Source of the DNA: Streptococcus marimammalium DSM 18627
Lineage (GTDB): Bacteria > Bacillota > Bacilli > Lactobacillales > Streptococcaceae
DNA length: 64,000 bases
Direction: 5' to 3'
Assembly: GCF_000380045.1 (NCBI RefSeq)
Contig: NZ_KB904351.1
Location: 62,001 to 126,000 of the forward strand
In this document: positions 28,993 to 39,878 of the stretch, in pieces
How positions within the stretch are numbered: position 1 is the first letter of the stretch
Layout of the letters: each line of letters starts with the position of its first letter
The notes under the pieces: model-generated
Database searches by the model: none
What the model saw: only the letters and a program-made list of their open reading frames with translations
What the model was told of the DNA's origin: nothing
Position numbers and translations under genes: made by a program

Positions 28993-29769
28993 ATGACATT
29001 AACAACTCTTGAAATTAAAGATAAAACATTTAATATAAAATTTAGAGGCTACAGTATTGATGAAGTTAACGAATTTTTGGACATGGTTATTGATGACTAT
29101 GAAGATATTATTCGTTCTAACCACACTAAAGAACAACGTATTAAAGATCTTGAAGATAAAATAGCTTATTTTGACAATATGAAAGATTCTTTAACACAGT
29201 CTGTTATATTAGCCCAAGAAACTTCTGATAAGGTTAAAATTTCTGCTAAAATCGAAGCAGATAATATTTTAAAAAAAGCTCAAAATGATGCCTTTTCTTT
29301 AATTGAGGAAGCAAAAGCTAAAGCCAATCAAATTCTTCGTGATGCAACAGATGATGCTAAACGTGTCGCTGTTGAAACTGAAGATTTGAAACGTCAAAGC
29401 CGTTTATTCCATCAGCGTTTACTTTCAGTAGTTGAAGGACAAATGGGTTTAGTCAATTCTCCAGAATGGCATGATCTATTACAACCAACTGCGGTTTATC
29501 TACAAAATTCCGATGCTGCTTTCAAAGAAGTTGTTGAAAAAGTTTTAGAAGAACATGTTCCAGAAAAAGATGACTCCACTTCTTTTGATGCGACACGTCA
29601 GTTTAGTCCTGAAGAAATGGAAGAATTACAAAGACGTGTTGCTGAAGGTAATGCACAACTTAAAGTAACTAAACAAGCATCTGAAGCTTCATCAAATCCT
29701 ACAATTGAAATTATTTCAGATCAGATTGATGATACAGATGATACTATCCAATTTAATATTGACGAATAA
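28993..29769 (+). CDS. divIVA: Cell division protein DivIVA
   Basis: A 258-residue coiled-coil protein. The N-terminal membrane-curvature domain reads FRGYSIDEVNEFLDMV, followed by a long coiled coil (about 30-160) and a tail rich in Asp, Thr and Ser. In streptococci it marks the septum and poles and is a kinase substrate. It closes the division cluster; the gap to ileS holds a T-box. Confidence 0.94.
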   Translation: MTLTTLEIKDKTFNIKFRGYSIDEVNEFLDMVIDDYEDIIRSNHTKEQRIKDLEDKIAYFDNMKDSLTQSVILAQETSDKVKISAKIEADNILKKAQNDAFSLIEEAKAKANQILRDATDDAKRVAVETEDLKRQSRLFHQRLLSVVEGQMGLVNSPEWHDLLQPTAVYLQNSDAAFKEVVEKVLEEHVPEKDDSTSFDATRQFSPEEMEELQRRVAEGNAQLKVTKQASEASSNPTIEIISDQIDDTDDTIQFNIDE

Positions 29770-29794
29770 CAAGAATACAAATAATTAATAATAT

Positions 29795-29982
29795 TTAAAG
29801 CGAGTAGGAGATGGTGTGAGTCCTATAATCCCTTATCAGTTATTTATCATCTTGTTTGTTTCTATCTGAATAGATTTTTAAGATAGAAGGTTAGCTACCT
29901 TATAAGCAAAGAGGAATACTTTTTAGTATTTGAATTAAGGTGGTACCACGAGCTTTCGTCCTTTACGATGAGGGCTTTTTTA
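29795..29982 (+). ncRNA. T-box leader of ileS
   Basis: The T-box core GGTGGTACCACG (29939-29950) with UGGNACC is perfect and sits just before the terminator stem (29951-29982). The 5' part has the GAGTAGGAGATGG stem I start. An ATC at 29846-29848 is a candidate Ile specifier, though the stem I fold was not computed. Uncharged tRNA-Ile should favour the antiterminator and allow ileS expression. Confidence 0.93.
29951..29982 (+). terminator. Regulated terminator of the ileS T-box
   Basis: AGCTTTCGTC pairs along its full length with GATGAGGGCT (allowing G-U), 6-base loop, then seven T. It competes with the antiterminator that contains GGTGGTACC. Confidence 0.9.
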
Positions 29983-29998
29983 TATATAAGGAGAAAAA

Positions 29999-32797
29999 AT
30001 GAAATTAAAAGAAACACTTAATCTTGGTAATACAGCTTTTCCAATGAGAGCAGGCTTACCTAACAAAGAACCTCAATGGCAAGAATCTTGGTTAAAAGCT
30101 AATTTATATGCTAAAAGACAAAAATTGAATGATAATAAACCAGAATTCCATCTCCATGATGGTCCACCTTATGCCAATGGAAATATTCATGTAGGACATG
30201 CATTAAATAAAATTTCTAAGGATATTATTGTTCGTTCTAAATCAATGTCAGGTTACAAAGCACCTTATGTTCCTGGATGGGATACACATGGTCTTCCAAT
30301 TGAACAGGTCTTGGCTAAAAAAGGTGTTAAACGTAAAGAAATTGATTTATCTGATTACCTTGAAATGTGTCGTCAATATGCTTTAAGTCAAGTTGATAAA
30401 CAGATGGAAGATTTTAAACGTTTAGGGATTTCAGCGGATTGGGAAAATCCTTATATCACATTAACTAAAGATTATGAAGCAGCACAAATTAGAGTATTTG
30501 GTGCTATGGCAGATAAAGGCTACATTTATCGTGGTGCTAAGCCTGTCTATTGGTCATGGTCATCTGAGTCAGCCTTAGCTGAGGCTGAGATTGAATATCA
30601 TGATTTAGAATCGACTTCTATCTATTATGCCAACAAGGTTAAGGATGGTAGGGATATTTTAGATACTAATACCTATATTGTAGTTTGGACAACAACACCA
30701 TTTACCGTAACAGCTTCACGTGGTTTAACAGTTGGCCCTGATTTTGACTATGCACTTGTCAAACCTTCTAATGATACAAGAAAATTTATTGTTGCTTATG
30801 ACATGCTTAACGATTTAGCTAATCGCTTTTCTTGGGAATCGCCAGAAGTATTGAAAACTTATAAAGGAAAAGAATTAGAAAGAATTGTTACAGAACATCC
30901 ATGGGATACTAATGTTGATGAGTTAATTATTTTAGGAGACCATGTTACTTTAGACTCCGGTACAGGAATTGTCCACACAGCTCCAGGATTTGGTGAAGAT
31001 GACTACAATGTTGCTGTTCAGTATGGTCTAGAAGTTGCAGTGACCGTTGACGGCCGTGGTATGATGATGGATAATGCTGGTGAAGCTTTTGCTGGTCAGT
31101 TCTATGCTAAAGTAACTCCGATTGTTATTGAAAAATTGGGAACACTTTTACTAGCAACTGATACAATTACCCATTCTTACCCATTTGACTGGCGTACTAA
31201 AAAACCAATTATTTGGAGAGCGGTTCCTCAATGGTTTGCCTCTGTTTCTAAATTTCGAGAACAGATTCTTTCAGAAATTGAAAATACTACTTTTTACCCA
31301 GTTTGGGGAAAAACACGACTTTACAATATGATTCGTGATCGAGGTGACTGGGTTATCTCCAGACAACGTGCTTGGGGAGTGCCTTTACCAATTTTCTATG
31401 CTGAAGATGGAACGCCAATTATGTCTAAAGAAGTGACTGATCATGTTGCAACTCTTTTTGAACAAGAAGGTTCAGTAATCTGGTGGCAAAAAGAAGCAAA
31501 AGAATTGCTACCTGAAGGTTTTACACATCCTGGTTCTCCAAATGGGGAGTTTACTAAAGAATCTGACATCATGGATGTTTGGTTTGATTCAGGAAGTTCA
31601 TGGAATGGTGTTATGAATAATCGTTTTGGTCTTTCTTATCCAGCTGATCTTTATCTAGAAGGAAGTGACCAATATCGTGGTTGGTTTAATTCATCTCTCA
31701 TCACTTCAGTAGCTGTTAATAATTATGCACCATATAAGTCTGTTTTATCACAAGGTTTTGTTCTTGATGGTAAGGGTGAAAAAATGTCAAAATCTAAAGG
31801 GAATATTATTTCACCAAACGATGTGGCTAGACAATACGGTGCTGAAATTCTTCGTCTTTGGGTAACTTCTGTTGATTCTTCAAATGATGTTCGTGTTTCA
31901 ATGGATATTTTAGGACAAGTTTCAGAAACTTACCGAAAAGTTAGAAATACACTTCGTTTCTTGTTAGCCAATACCAGTGATTTTAATCCAGAAGTTAATT
32001 TTGTGTCTTTTGAGAAACTACGATCAGTAGATCAATACATTACAATTAAGTTTAATCAGTTAGTAGCAACAATAAATAAAGCTTATGAAGAGTACGATTT
32101 TATGACTATTTATAAAGCAATTGTTAACTTTGTGACAGTAGATTTATCTGCATTCTATCTTGATTTTGCTAAGGATGTTGTTTATATCCAAGCCGCTGAT
32201 AGTTTAGAAAGACGTCAAATGCAGACTGTTTTCTATGATATTTTAGTTAAATTAACAAAATTATTGACACCAATTTTACCACATACTGCTGAAGAAATTT
32301 GGTCGTATTTAGCCTTTGAAAAAGAAGAGTTTGTCCAATTATCAGAAATGCCTAAAGCTCTTGTTTTTGATCAAGAAGATAAGATTATAGAGCAGTGGGA
32401 ACGTTTCATGACTATTCGCACTCAGGCACAAAAAGCTCTTGAGGAAGCTCGTAATCAAAAAGTGATTGGTAAATCACTGGAAGCACACTTAACGATTTAT
32501 CTAAATGGTGAGACAAAAACATTTTTAGAAAGTTTGCAGAGTGATATTGCTCAGTTGTTAATTGTTTCTCAATTAACCTTAACTGAACAAAAAGCCCCTA
32601 AAGATGCTGTTGTTTTTGAAGACATTGCCTTTAGTGTTTCTCATGCTACTGGTGACGTTTGTGCTCGTTGTCGTCGATTAGATGAGACAGTTGGTACAAA
32701 TATTAATCAAAATCTTAATATGGTTTGTGATTCTTGTGCAAGAATCTTAGAAGCTCATTTCCCTGAAGCAGTAAAAGAAGGATTTGAAACAAAATAA
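29999..32797 (+). CDS. ileS: Isoleucyl-tRNA synthetase
   Basis: A 932-residue class I synthetase. HIGH appears as HVGH in [16 protein letters not shown], and KMSKSKGN is present near residue 597. The editing domain follows the first half (WTTTPFT, then a DYNV site). A C-terminal zinc site is formed by CARC and CDSC. AAGGAG precedes the ATG. Expression is under the T-box. Confidence 0.97.
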   Translation: MKLKETLNLGNTAFPMRAGLPNKEPQWQESWLKANLYAKRQKLNDNKPEFHLHDGPPYANGNIHVGHALNKISKDIIVRSKSMSGYKAPYVPGWDTHGLPIEQVLAKKGVKRKEIDLSDYLEMCRQYALSQVDKQMEDFKRLGISADWENPYITLTKDYEAAQIRVFGAMADKGYIYRGAKPVYWSWSSESALAEAEIEYHDLESTSIYYANKVKDGRDILDTNTYIVVWTTTPFTVTASRGLTVGPDFDYALVKPSNDTRKFIVAYDMLNDLANRFSWESPEVLKTYKGKELERIVTEHPWDTNVDELIILGDHVTLDSGTGIVHTAPGFGEDDYNVAVQYGLEVAVTVDGRGMMMDNAGEAFAGQFYAKVTPIVIEKLGTLLLATDTITHSYPFDWRTKKPIIWRAVPQWFASVSKFREQILSEIENTTFYPVWGKTRLYNMIRDRGDWVISRQRAWGVPLPIFYAEDGTPIMSKEVTDHVATLFEQEGSVIWWQKEAKELLPEGFTHPGSPNGEFTKESDIMDVWFDSGSSWNGVMNNRFGLSYPADLYLEGSDQYRGWFNSSLITSVAVNNYAPYKSVLSQGFVLDGKGEKMSKSKGNIISPNDVARQYGAEILRLWVTSVDSSNDVRVSMDILGQVSETYRKVRNTLRFLLANTSDFNPEVNFVSFEKLRSVDQYITIKFNQLVATINKAYEEYDFMTIYKAIVNFVTVDLSAFYLDFAKDVVYIQAADSLERRQMQTVFYDILVKLTKLLTPILPHTAEEIWSYLAFEKEEFVQLSEMPKALVFDQEDKIIEQWERFMTIRTQAQKALEEARNQKVIGKSLEAHLTIYLNGETKTFLESLQSDIAQLLIVSQLTLTEQKAPKDAVVFEDIAFSVSHATGDVCARCRRLDETVGTNINQNLNMVCDSCARILEAHFPEAVKEGFETK

Positions 32798-32799
32798 AG

Positions 32800-32846
32800 A
32801 AAAAACGATGTGTTTAGCCTATTTAAAAAGCTATACATCGTTTTTT
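32800..32846 (+). terminator. Terminator of ileS
   Basis: AAAAAACGATGT / ACATCGTTTTTT with a nested TAGC / GCTA pair in the loop, then T. Confidence 0.88.
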
Positions 32847-32877
32847 AATGATAAATAAAAAGCAGTGTGATACTGCT

Positions 32878-33180
32878 TTAAATAGTTGTTGGAATGGATA
32901 TTTCAATTAGTTTTGCTGAATGAATGGTTTTGATTTGATCTGGAATTGTAATTTTTCGATCAATTTTACGTTTCAAGAAAAATTCACGAATAGCTTCTAT
33001 TTCACTATCTTTGATAGCTCTGTATTTATTAATAATCAATAATTCATAGTGTTTAGGAGCTTGTGTAAAGATAACATCGGTATTTCCTGCTGAGTATACT
33101 TCAACAAGCTTTGCATCAGTGTGCTTCAACTGATTTTTAACCAATTGAGGATGGCTACTTGTAGTATTGATTAGTCTCAT
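32878..33180 (-). CDS. DUF1827 family protein
   Basis: A 100-residue cytoplasmic protein that starts MRLINTTSSHPQLV and has no membrane segment. I recognise it as DUF1827, a small family mostly limited to streptococci and relatives; function unknown. It is encoded between ileS and a NUDIX gene on the opposite strand. GGAGG precedes the ATG. Confidence 0.8.
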   Translation of the reverse strand: MRLINTTSSHPQLVKNQLKHTDAKLVEVYSAGNTDVIFTQAPKHYELLIINKYRAIKDSEIEAIREFFLKRKIDRKITIPDQIKTIHSAKLIEISIPTTI

Positions 33181-33208
33181 CTTATTCCTCCGTTATTTCT
33201 TTTTTATT

Positions 33209-33217
33209 ATTATAGCA
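33209..33217 (-). promoter_or_regulatory. Extended -10 promoter of the DUF1827 gene
   Basis: Minus strand TGCTATAAT, 29 bases before the start codon. Confidence 0.55.
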
Positions 33218-33240
33218 TGATTTTATAAATATGACTTAAA

Positions 33241-33696
33241 TTAGTGTTCTTTTTTGTATTTTTTTTGCCATTGTTCAATCCCCCAACGATGACTACCTCG
33301 TTTTAATTTTAAAATTGCTTCAGAAATTGGAAACCATGATAGATTATTAAAATCTTCTAAAGGTTGAGAAATTTTCTCATAAGAAATAATGTCATAGATA
33401 TAGGCCGGATTGTAATAATACGTTTGTCTATGCGACGAAAAGAAATACTCATCTGCTTGTCCAAAATAATCACCAATAGTAGCTTCAAAACCAAGTTCTT
33501 CAATTAGCTCTCGTTTTAAAGCACAGAAGTGGTCTTCATCACTCTCAATTTCACCACCAGGTAAAAACCATGCCCCATTTGGTGCTTGGACAAGTATTAT
33601 ATTTTCTTTTTCATTATCAGCAATGACTGCATAAACACCATACCTAGAAATGTAGTCAACATTTTTTTCTTTAGTACCAAAAACGGGATTTGTCAT
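33241..33696 (-). CDS. NUDIX hydrolase
   Basis: A 151-residue NUDIX protein with a near-complete box: GGEIESDEDHFCALKRELIE, then ELG. The strand before it reads GAWFLPGG. The substrate is unknown. In related genomes a NUDIX gene sits in the same place before clpE. AAGGAG precedes the ATG, and TATAAT lies upstream on the minus strand (33715-33720). Confidence 0.88.
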   Translation of the reverse strand: MTNPVFGTKEKNVDYISRYGVYAVIADNEKENIILVQAPNGAWFLPGGEIESDEDHFCALKRELIEELGFEATIGDYFGQADEYFFSSHRQTYYYNPAYIYDIISYEKISQPLEDFNNLSWFPISEAILKLKRGSHRWGIEQWQKKYKKEH

Positions 33697-34461
33697 AATT
33701 AACTCCTTTTTAACATTATACTAAAATCTTTTTAGTTTGACTATTGTCACATTGTTAATAAGACTAGTTTTATTAAAAAAATTGCTTAAAAACTAATTAG
33801 TCAAAGACTAAGAAAAAATAGTTTATTTAGCTATAATTTTGTATAGATAAATGTTAGATTCAGGCTTGGTTTATATCCCTTATAGCACATAGTACTATAA
33901 AAAATTTACTATCAACAATAAAAGGGAATTAACTTTCTCAAAAAAAAGAAAAGCAATAAGTATTAAGTAAAATTTAAGATTTTCTTAAGAAGTCCACAAG
34001 AAAGTAAGTCTGTTAGATAATGGTTAAGAAAATAAAAAGGATTTAGAGGAAATGGTCAAAAATCTGATAAGCTGAATTTAATAAAAATTTAAAGAGGAGT
34101 TGTAACTGGAATAAATAGACACCTTAGTTAAATCTTTCATTATAAAAAATGACTTTTCTTGTTAAGTAGCAATAAAATGACAATTTACTGAGATAGCAAC
34201 TCTAGTTAATATGATAAAAGTTAATTCTTATACTATAGTGATTATTCGTATTTATAGGCACACAGAGATTTTACATAAATAGTTATATTCGCCATTAAAC
34301 ATCAACTTATTTGCTTTATATTAGATACTTGAAAGTGTAGTATTATATCCGATGAAACGATTTTTGGATAGTTTAAGATAATGTGTTATAACTTTCAAAC
34401 TGTTTAATATTTATGAAAAAATTCTAGTAGATATTAATGTCTAAATAAGCAATATTTTAAG
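33697..34461. other. Gene-free AT-rich gap between the NUDIX gene and clpE
   Basis: About 765 bases (866 to the clpE stop) with stops in every frame and no recognisable protein remnant. Visible signals are the NUDIX promoter at the left, a TATAAT at 33832-33837, a CiaR-like direct repeat at 33973-33989 with GATAAT at 34016-34021, and a GAGG-ATG mini-frame of 7 codons at 34052. It may hold a small RNA or be the ground-down remains of a lost gene. Nothing is established. Confidence 0.6.
33973..33989 (+). promoter_or_regulatory. Possible CiaR-type response-regulator box
   Basis: TTTAAG-N5-CTTAAG matches the NTTAAG-N5-NTTAAG spacing of CiaR sites, with one base off the usual second half. CiaR often drives small RNAs in gaps like this. 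A GATAAT lies 26 bases downstream, which is farther than I would expect. Confidence 0.3.
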
Positions 34462-34505
34462 AAAAAAAACGGTCTTTTTGCTCTTGAAATGAGGAGAAAG
34501 ACCGT
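34462..34505 (-). terminator. Terminator of clpE
   Basis: Stem ACGGTCTTT / AAAGACCGT. On the minus strand it is followed by eight T. Confidence 0.88.
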
Positions 34506-34562
34506 TGTTTATTTTTTAATTACTTGATAAAAAACAGTAAGCTAAATGGAATCTAGTTTTTC

Positions 34563-36803
34563 TTAAGCATTGTCACTGCCATCATTTTTTTTAGCTGATT
34601 TAATGACAATATTTCCATTACTTGTCATAACAGCTTTAAGTTCTTTTTCAGAAGGATTGTCAAGGTAAAAATCAGTAATCCCATCTTCAATATATTCTTG
34701 GATAGTTCGGCGAAGCGGACGTGCGCCCATTTTTGGATCATAGCCAAGATCAACTAGTTTTTCTTTAACCTTATCAGTAACACTTAGTTTGATGTCGTTA
34801 TTAAGAAGGCGTTCACTAACATCGTTTAACATTAAATCAACAATTAGTAACAGATTTTCTTTGCTTAATGGCTGGAATTCAATAATCCCATCAAATCTAT
34901 TCATAAATTCAGGACTAAAGAAATTAGAAAGTTGTCCGAGAATAGAATTTTTACGACCTTCTCTAGTTGCACCAAAACCAACACTTGCTTCAGTTTTACC
35001 GCTACCAGCATTTGATGTCATAATGATAATAGCATCCTTAAAGCTAACTGTTCTACCTTGACCATCGGTTAATCTACCATCATCAAGTACTTGAAGGAAC
35101 ATGTGTAAGACATCTGGATGTGCTTTTTCAATTTCATCTAAAAGAATGACTGAGTATGGTTTGCGACGGACTTTTTCAGTTAATTGACCAGCCTCATCAT
35201 AACCAACATAACCTGGAGGAGCACCAACTAATTTTGAAACAGCATGTTTTTCCATGTATTCACTCATGTCAAAACGAATCATGCTGTCAGCCGAACCAAA
35301 AAGTTCAATGGCAAGTTGTTTGGATAGCTCTGTTTTACCAACCCCAGTTGGTCCAACAAAAAGAAAGCTTCCAATAGGACGATTTGGCGATCCTAGTCCA
35401 ACACGGTTACGGCGAATAGCTTTGGCAATTTTATCGACAGCCTCATCTTGACCGATAACATGAGCTTTTAAGTCTTCAGCTAAGTTCACTAACTGAGTTT
35501 GTTCTTTTTCTTTTAAATCTCCCACAGGAATATTTGTTTTTTGCTCAATAATGCTTTCAATATTTTTTTCAGTGATAATAGGTGTATTTTGTTCATCCAC
35601 ACGATTTTTTTGCATTTCTTTATATTTAGCAATTTGATCTCTAAAATAAGCAGCGCGTTCATAATCTTCATCACGAGTGGCTTGATTTTTAAGATTTTCT
35701 GCTTCAGTTAGGCGCTTATCGATTTCTTGTGGGTTGACAAAATTTAGAGTTAAATTCATTTTTGAACCTGTTTCATCTAATAAGTCAATGGCTTTATCAG
35801 GTAGGAAACGATCTTGAATGTAGCGATTTGATAATACTGCAGCCGCACGAATCGCTTCTTCAGTATATTTAACATGATGGTAATCTTCGTACTTACTTTG
35901 GATACCTTTTAAAATGGTAATTGTTTCTTCAACACTTGGTTCATCAACTTTGACAGGCTGCATACGACGCTCAAGAGCAGCATCTTTTTCAATTATACGG
36001 TATTCTTTTAGTGTGGTCGCACCTACAAGTTGCAGTTCACCACGTGCTAGAGCTGGTTTTAAGATGTTACCAGCATCCATATTACCTTCTCCAGCAGAAC
36101 CTGCACCAACAATTTCATGGATTTCATCGATAAAGAGAATAATCTCATTACGATTTCTAATCTCTTCCATTAATTTTTGCATACGTTCTTCAAATTGACC
36201 TCGAATACCTGTACCTTGAACAAGACTAACAACATCTAAACGAATGACTTGTTTACCTTGTAATTTTTGTGGGACATCACCATCAACAATTTTTTGAGCT
36301 AACCCTTCAACAACAGCTGTTTTTCCAACTCCTGCTTCACCAATTAAGACAGGATTATTTTTTGTTCTTCGATTAAGAATCTCAATTACTCGTGTAATCT
36401 CTTCATCACGACCTATAACAGGGTCAATGTTACCTTTTCTAGCAATTTCTGTTAAGTTAATTCCGAATTCGTCCAAAACGCCTTGTGCTTTAGGTGGTGT
36501 TGGTGGTGTATTACGGTAACGGTTATTACCATTATTGTTAATGCCATTTCCACCTGCCTGTGTTTTTGGTGAGTTTGGCAAATCGTTATTAAAGGCATGA
36601 AAATTATTCAAATCACCAAAAAAATCATCAAAGAGTGGATTTATTGATGATGAATGAGTAAGATTTCGTAATAATTGATTGTGAGGATCTGTTTTCATAA
36701 TTTGATAACAATTTTGACATAAATCAATTTGTTTTTTCTTCCCGTTAACATTAGTAAAAAGGTGTATTGTGGCTTCATTTAAGTTACAATTTTGACAAAG
36801 CAT
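34563..36803 (-). CDS. clpE: ClpE, ATP-dependent Clp protease ATP-binding subunit
   Basis: A 746-residue Hsp100 unfoldase. The N-terminal zinc finger (CQNC and CQNC, residues 3-33) marks it as ClpE. Two AAA+ modules follow: Walker [11 protein letters not shown] (about 155-165) and [10 protein letters not shown] (about 485), with a UVR-like coiled segment between them (about 365-400). It works with ClpP on misfolded proteins. A CtsR-type operator lies at its promoter, so it should be heat-inducible. Confidence 0.96.
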   Translation of the reverse strand: MLCQNCNLNEATIHLFTNVNGKKKQIDLCQNCYQIMKTDPHNQLLRNLTHSSSINPLFDDFFGDLNNFHAFNNDLPNSPKTQAGGNGINNNGNNRYRNTPPTPPKAQGVLDEFGINLTEIARKGNIDPVIGRDEEITRVIEILNRRTKNNPVLIGEAGVGKTAVVEGLAQKIVDGDVPQKLQGKQVIRLDVVSLVQGTGIRGQFEERMQKLMEEIRNRNEIILFIDEIHEIVGAGSAGEGNMDAGNILKPALARGELQLVGATTLKEYRIIEKDAALERRMQPVKVDEPSVEETITILKGIQSKYEDYHHVKYTEEAIRAAAVLSNRYIQDRFLPDKAIDLLDETGSKMNLTLNFVNPQEIDKRLTEAENLKNQATRDEDYERAAYFRDQIAKYKEMQKNRVDEQNTPIITEKNIESIIEQKTNIPVGDLKEKEQTQLVNLAEDLKAHVIGQDEAVDKIAKAIRRNRVGLGSPNRPIGSFLFVGPTGVGKTELSKQLAIELFGSADSMIRFDMSEYMEKHAVSKLVGAPPGYVGYDEAGQLTEKVRRKPYSVILLDEIEKAHPDVLHMFLQVLDDGRLTDGQGRTVSFKDAIIIMTSNAGSGKTEASVGFGATREGRKNSILGQLSNFFSPEFMNRFDGIIEFQPLSKENLLLIVDLMLNDVSERLLNNDIKLSVTDKVKEKLVDLGYDPKMGARPLRRTIQEYIEDGITDFYLDNPSEKELKAVMTSNGNIVIKSAKKNDGSDNA

Positions 36804-36834
36804 GGCAGTTACCTCTTTCGTTATGAAATAATAG

Positions 36835-36869
36835 TTGACCTTTAAAACATTTGGTCAGTTTTGGTCAAA
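36835..36869 (-). promoter_or_regulatory. CtsR operator of clpE
   Basis: On the plus strand GGTCA (36853-36857) and GGTCAAA (36863-36869) form a direct heptad repeat with 10-bp spacing, and TTGACC (36835-36840) is a third, inverted half-site. The GGTCAAA heptad is the CtsR consensus. The sites lie just downstream of the clpE -10, which would block transcription until CtsR is inactivated by heat. Confidence 0.85.
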
Positions 36870-36883
36870 CTATTTATAAATTT

Positions 36884-36911
36884 ATTATATCACCATCAGT
36901 AAAGAAATCAA
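36884..36911 (-). promoter_or_regulatory. Promoter of clpE
   Basis: Minus strand TTGATT (36911-36906), 16-bp spacer, TATAAT (36889-36884). Confidence 0.75.
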
Positions 36912-37064
36912 GTAAAAAACTTTGAATATTATATTCATTTGATTATTTAACTTTAACTAAAAGTAATCAAATAAGATTGAGAGCCAACAAAAAAATAATT
37001 TTATTGTTTGTTTGCCTTTTTTTATGATAAAATAGTAGAGATTAAAAGTGAATAGGAGAGAAAT

Positions 37065-37295
37065 ATGGAATCACATTTAGTGAGAATTATTAATCGTCTT
37101 GAATTAATGGCAACTGATGGTGGAAATTTTAAGCGAAATTTTGAACGAGATGGTGTTGTTGTAGCTGAAGTAGCATATAATAATGATCTTGATCAAGGAG
37201 CTACTTTTACCCTTCGTGATGTTGCAGCTCGTGAAACATATACTTTTGACAGTATTGATTTAATAGCAATTGAGATTTTTGACTTGCTTTATTAA
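37065..37295 (+). CDS. DUF1797 (YkuJ-like) protein
   Basis: A 76-residue protein with no membrane segment. The pattern of a start like SHLVRIINRLELM and an end like FDSIDLIAIEIFDLL matches the small YkuJ/DUF1797 family of Firmicutes. Function unknown. It is transcribed away from clpE with GGAGAG before the ATG and has its own terminator. Confidence 0.82.
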   Translation: MESHLVRIINRLELMATDGGNFKRNFERDGVVVAEVAYNNDLDQGATFTLRDVAARETYTFDSIDLIAIEIFDLLY

Positions 37296-37306
37296 TGATG
37301 CTTTAG

Positions 37307-37339
37307 AAAAGGCAAGAGTGCTTAGTGCTTTTGTCTTTT
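37307..37339 (+). terminator. Terminator of the DUF1797 gene
   Basis: Twelve pairs, AAAAGGCAAGAG with CTTTTGTCTTTT (two G-U), 9-base loop. Confidence 0.75.
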
Positions 37340-37382
37340 AAAATTGATAAGTATCAAACTAATTAGAAGACAGGAGAACATA

Positions 37383-38234
37383 ATGGTAACCAAAATTGAT
37401 GGCAAAAGGCTTGCTACAAAAATGCAAACAAATCTTGCTAAAAAAGTGAAAGACTTAAAACAAACATATGATATTGTGCCAGGTCTTGTTGTTATTCTTG
37501 TTGGGGAAGATCCAGCTAGTCAAGTTTATGTTAGAAATAAAGAGCGCTCAGCTCTTGCTGCTGGTTTCAAGAGTGAAGTGGTTCGTCTACCTGAAACGAT
37601 TAGTCAAGAAGATTTGTTAACATTGGTTAAATCTTATAATAATGATCAAACATTTCATGGTATCCTAGTACAATTGCCATTGCCTCGTCATATTGATGAA
37701 GAAGCTATTTTGATGGCTATTTCTCCAGAAAAAGATGTTGATGGCTTTCATCCTGTTAATATGGGATTATTATGGAGCGGTCATGCTATCATGAAACCTT
37801 GTACACCAGCAGGCATTATGGAAATGTTTAAGGAATATAATATTTCTCTTTTAGGTAAAAATGCTCTTGTGATTGGTCGTAGTAATATTGTTGGAAAACC
37901 AATGGCCCAACTTTTATTGGATGAAAATGCTACAGTAACAATAGCACATTCTCGCACAAAAAACTTACAAGAATTAGCCAAAACAGCTGATATTTTGGTG
38001 GTTGCTATTGGAAGAGGCCATATGATTACAAAAGATTTTGTCAAACCAGGAGCCGTTGTTATTGATGTGGGTATGAATCGGGATGACAATGGTAAGTTAA
38101 TCGGAGATGTCAAATTTGATGAAGTGGCTGACATTGCTAGCTATATTACACCTGTACCAGGAGGTGTTGGACCAATGACAATTACCATGCTTCTTGAACA
38201 AACCTATGAATCAGCACTTAGAAAAATTAATTAA
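37383..38234 (+). CDS. folD: Methylenetetrahydrofolate dehydrogenase/cyclohydrolase
   Basis: A 283-residue bifunctional folate enzyme that makes 10-formyl-THF for purine synthesis and Met-tRNA formylation. Motifs: [15 protein letters not shown] with the catalytic Lys in the first 60 residues, [22 protein letters not shown] and a PGGVGPMT end. AGGAGA precedes the ATG at 37383; an upstream in-frame start at 37344 lacks a ribosome site. Confidence 0.96.
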   Translation: MVTKIDGKRLATKMQTNLAKKVKDLKQTYDIVPGLVVILVGEDPASQVYVRNKERSALAAGFKSEVVRLPETISQEDLLTLVKSYNNDQTFHGILVQLPLPRHIDEEAILMAISPEKDVDGFHPVNMGLLWSGHAIMKPCTPAGIMEMFKEYNISLLGKNALVIGRSNIVGKPMAQLLLDENATVTIAHSRTKNLQELAKTADILVVAIGRGHMITKDFVKPGAVVIDVGMNRDDNGKLIGDVKFDEVADIASYITPVPGGVGPMTITMLLEQTYESALRKIN

Positions 38235-38271
38235 CGAATAAATATCTTTATATGATTATTATGAATCAGAT

Positions 38272-38297
38272 AAAAAGTGTCTATTAGACACTTTTTT
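38272..38297 (+). terminator. Terminator of folD
   Basis: Perfect stem AAAAAGTGTC / GACACTTTTT, TATTA... loop, T run. Its T tail runs straight into the xseA -10 region. Confidence 0.92.
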
Positions 38298-38305
38298 GAT
38301 ATAAT
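38297..38305 (+). promoter_or_regulatory. Extended -10 promoter of the xseA operon
   Basis: TGATATAAT starting at the last T of the folD terminator, 31 bp before xseA. Any -35 would lie inside the terminator hairpin. Confidence 0.6.
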
Positions 38306-38335
38306 GAGAATAATAAAAACAATTGAGGAGAGAGC

Positions 38336-39667
38336 ATGTCAGAGTATTTATCGGTATCTCATTTGACAAAGTATTTAAAATTAAAATTTGACCGCGATCC
38401 TTATTTGGAAAGAGTATATTTGACTGGAGAAGTTTCAAATTATAGAAAGCGTCCAGCTCATCAATATTTTTCATTAAAAGATGATAAAGCTGTAATTCAG
38501 GCAACGATGTGGTCTGGTATCTTTAAATCTCTTAAATTTGAGATTGAAGAAGGAATGAAACTAAATGTTATTGGTCGAATTCAATTATATGAACCTAATG
38601 GTTCTTACTCTATCTTAATTGAAAAAGCTGAGCCAGATGGTATTGGTGTACTAGCCGTTCAGTTTGAACAACTCAAGAAAAAACTAACTAAAGCAGGTTA
38701 TTTTGATCAAAAACATAAACAACAACTTCCTCAATTTGTTAAGAAGATAGGCATTGTTACTAGCCAAAGTGGGGCAGTTATTAGAGACATCATTACAACT
38801 GTTCAAAGACGTTTCCCAGGTGTTGAAATATTGTTGTTTCCAACTAAAGTTCAAGGTCCTGGTAGTGCTGAGGAAATCGTAGCTAATATCAAAAAAGCCA
38901 ATTTAAGAGATGATTTAGACATTTTAATTGTTGGCCGTGGTGGTGGCTCAATTGAGGATTTGTGGAGTTTTAATGAAGAAATTGTTGTAGAAGCGATTTT
39001 TTTGTCACGATTGCCAATTATTTCAAGTGTCGGTCATGAAACTGATACAACCTTAGCTGACTTCGCAGCCGATAGGCGTGCGGCTACCCCAACAGCTGCA
39101 GCTGAACTTGCTACACCTGTTACAAAGGCGGATGTTTATCAATACTTAAATGAGAGACAGACACGACTATATAGCATCATGATGCAACAGTTGAAGATAA
39201 AAAAAGATCATCTTAATCAATTAGCAGGATCAGTTATTTTTAGACAGCCTGAAAGACTTTATGATAGTTATCTGCAAAAACTCGATAAATTGACCAATCA
39301 AATGGCTAATCTTTTTAAGGAATCTTATCGTCAAAAAGAGCATCATACACTTTTGTTGGTTAATGGATTAGTGGCAATTAATTTATTAAAAAGAATTAAA
39401 ACTTATCAGGATCATATTGAACAGACCAATCGTTTATTAACTCATCAGATAAACACGCTTTATGAAAAGTCTTTAAAACGGGTTGAAAAATCTCAAGAAG
39501 CATTATTATCTCTTGATACGTCAAGGATTGTTGCAAGAGGATATGCTATTGTGCATAAGGAAAATCAAGTGATAGGATCCGTTGAAAAAATAGTTAAAGG
39601 AGATAGCTTGAACATCAGTATGCGTGATGGTCAAATTGAAGTGGAGGTTAAAAATGTCAAAAAATAA
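38336..39667 (+). CDS. xseA: Exodeoxyribonuclease VII large subunit
   Basis: A 443-residue subunit with an N-terminal OB-fold (about 5-100, [11 protein letters not shown]) and the nuclease region ([43 protein letters not shown]), followed by a coiled C-terminal part that binds XseB. It cuts single-stranded DNA from both ends. It overlaps xseB by 14 bp. Confidence 0.95.
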   Translation: MSEYLSVSHLTKYLKLKFDRDPYLERVYLTGEVSNYRKRPAHQYFSLKDDKAVIQATMWSGIFKSLKFEIEEGMKLNVIGRIQLYEPNGSYSILIEKAEPDGIGVLAVQFEQLKKKLTKAGYFDQKHKQQLPQFVKKIGIVTSQSGAVIRDIITTVQRRFPGVEILLFPTKVQGPGSAEEIVANIKKANLRDDLDILIVGRGGGSIEDLWSFNEEIVVEAIFLSRLPIISSVGHETDTTLADFAADRRAATPTAAAELATPVTKADVYQYLNERQTRLYSIMMQQLKIKKDHLNQLAGSVIFRQPERLYDSYLQKLDKLTNQMANLFKESYRQKEHHTLLLVNGLVAINLLKRIKTYQDHIEQTNRLLTHQINTLYEKSLKRVEKSQEALLSLDTSRIVARGYAIVHKENQVIGSVEKIVKGDSLNISMRDGQIEVEVKNVKK

Positions 39668-39869
39668 TAAAACATTTGAAGAAAATTTACAAGATTTAGA
39701 AGTTATTGTCTCAAAATTAGAAAATGGTGATGTGCCACTGGAAGAGGCCATTTCTGAATTCCAAAAAGGGATGATTTTATCAAAAGAATTACAAAAAATA
39801 CTCAATGAAGCTGAAAAAACGTTAGTTAAAGTCATGCAAGCTGATGATACTGAAAAAGAAATGGATTAA
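39654..39869 (+). CDS. xseB: Exodeoxyribonuclease VII small subunit
   Basis: A 71-residue helical-hairpin subunit: [20 protein letters not shown], then PLEEAI. The ATG at 39654 lies inside the xseA 3' end and follows GTGGAGG; an earlier in-frame start at 39624 is not needed. ispA starts 9 bp later. Confidence 0.93.
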   Translation: MSKNNKTFEENLQDLEVIVSKLENGDVPLEEAISEFQKGMILSKELQKILNEAEKTLVKVMQADDTEKEMD

Positions 39870-39878
39870 AGGGGCAAG

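Noticed and set aside
35914..36198. Plus-strand frames opposite clpE (also 34789-35061, 35156-35451)
   Set aside because: They are mirror frames of a well-conserved coding gene, with no ribosome sites or family match.
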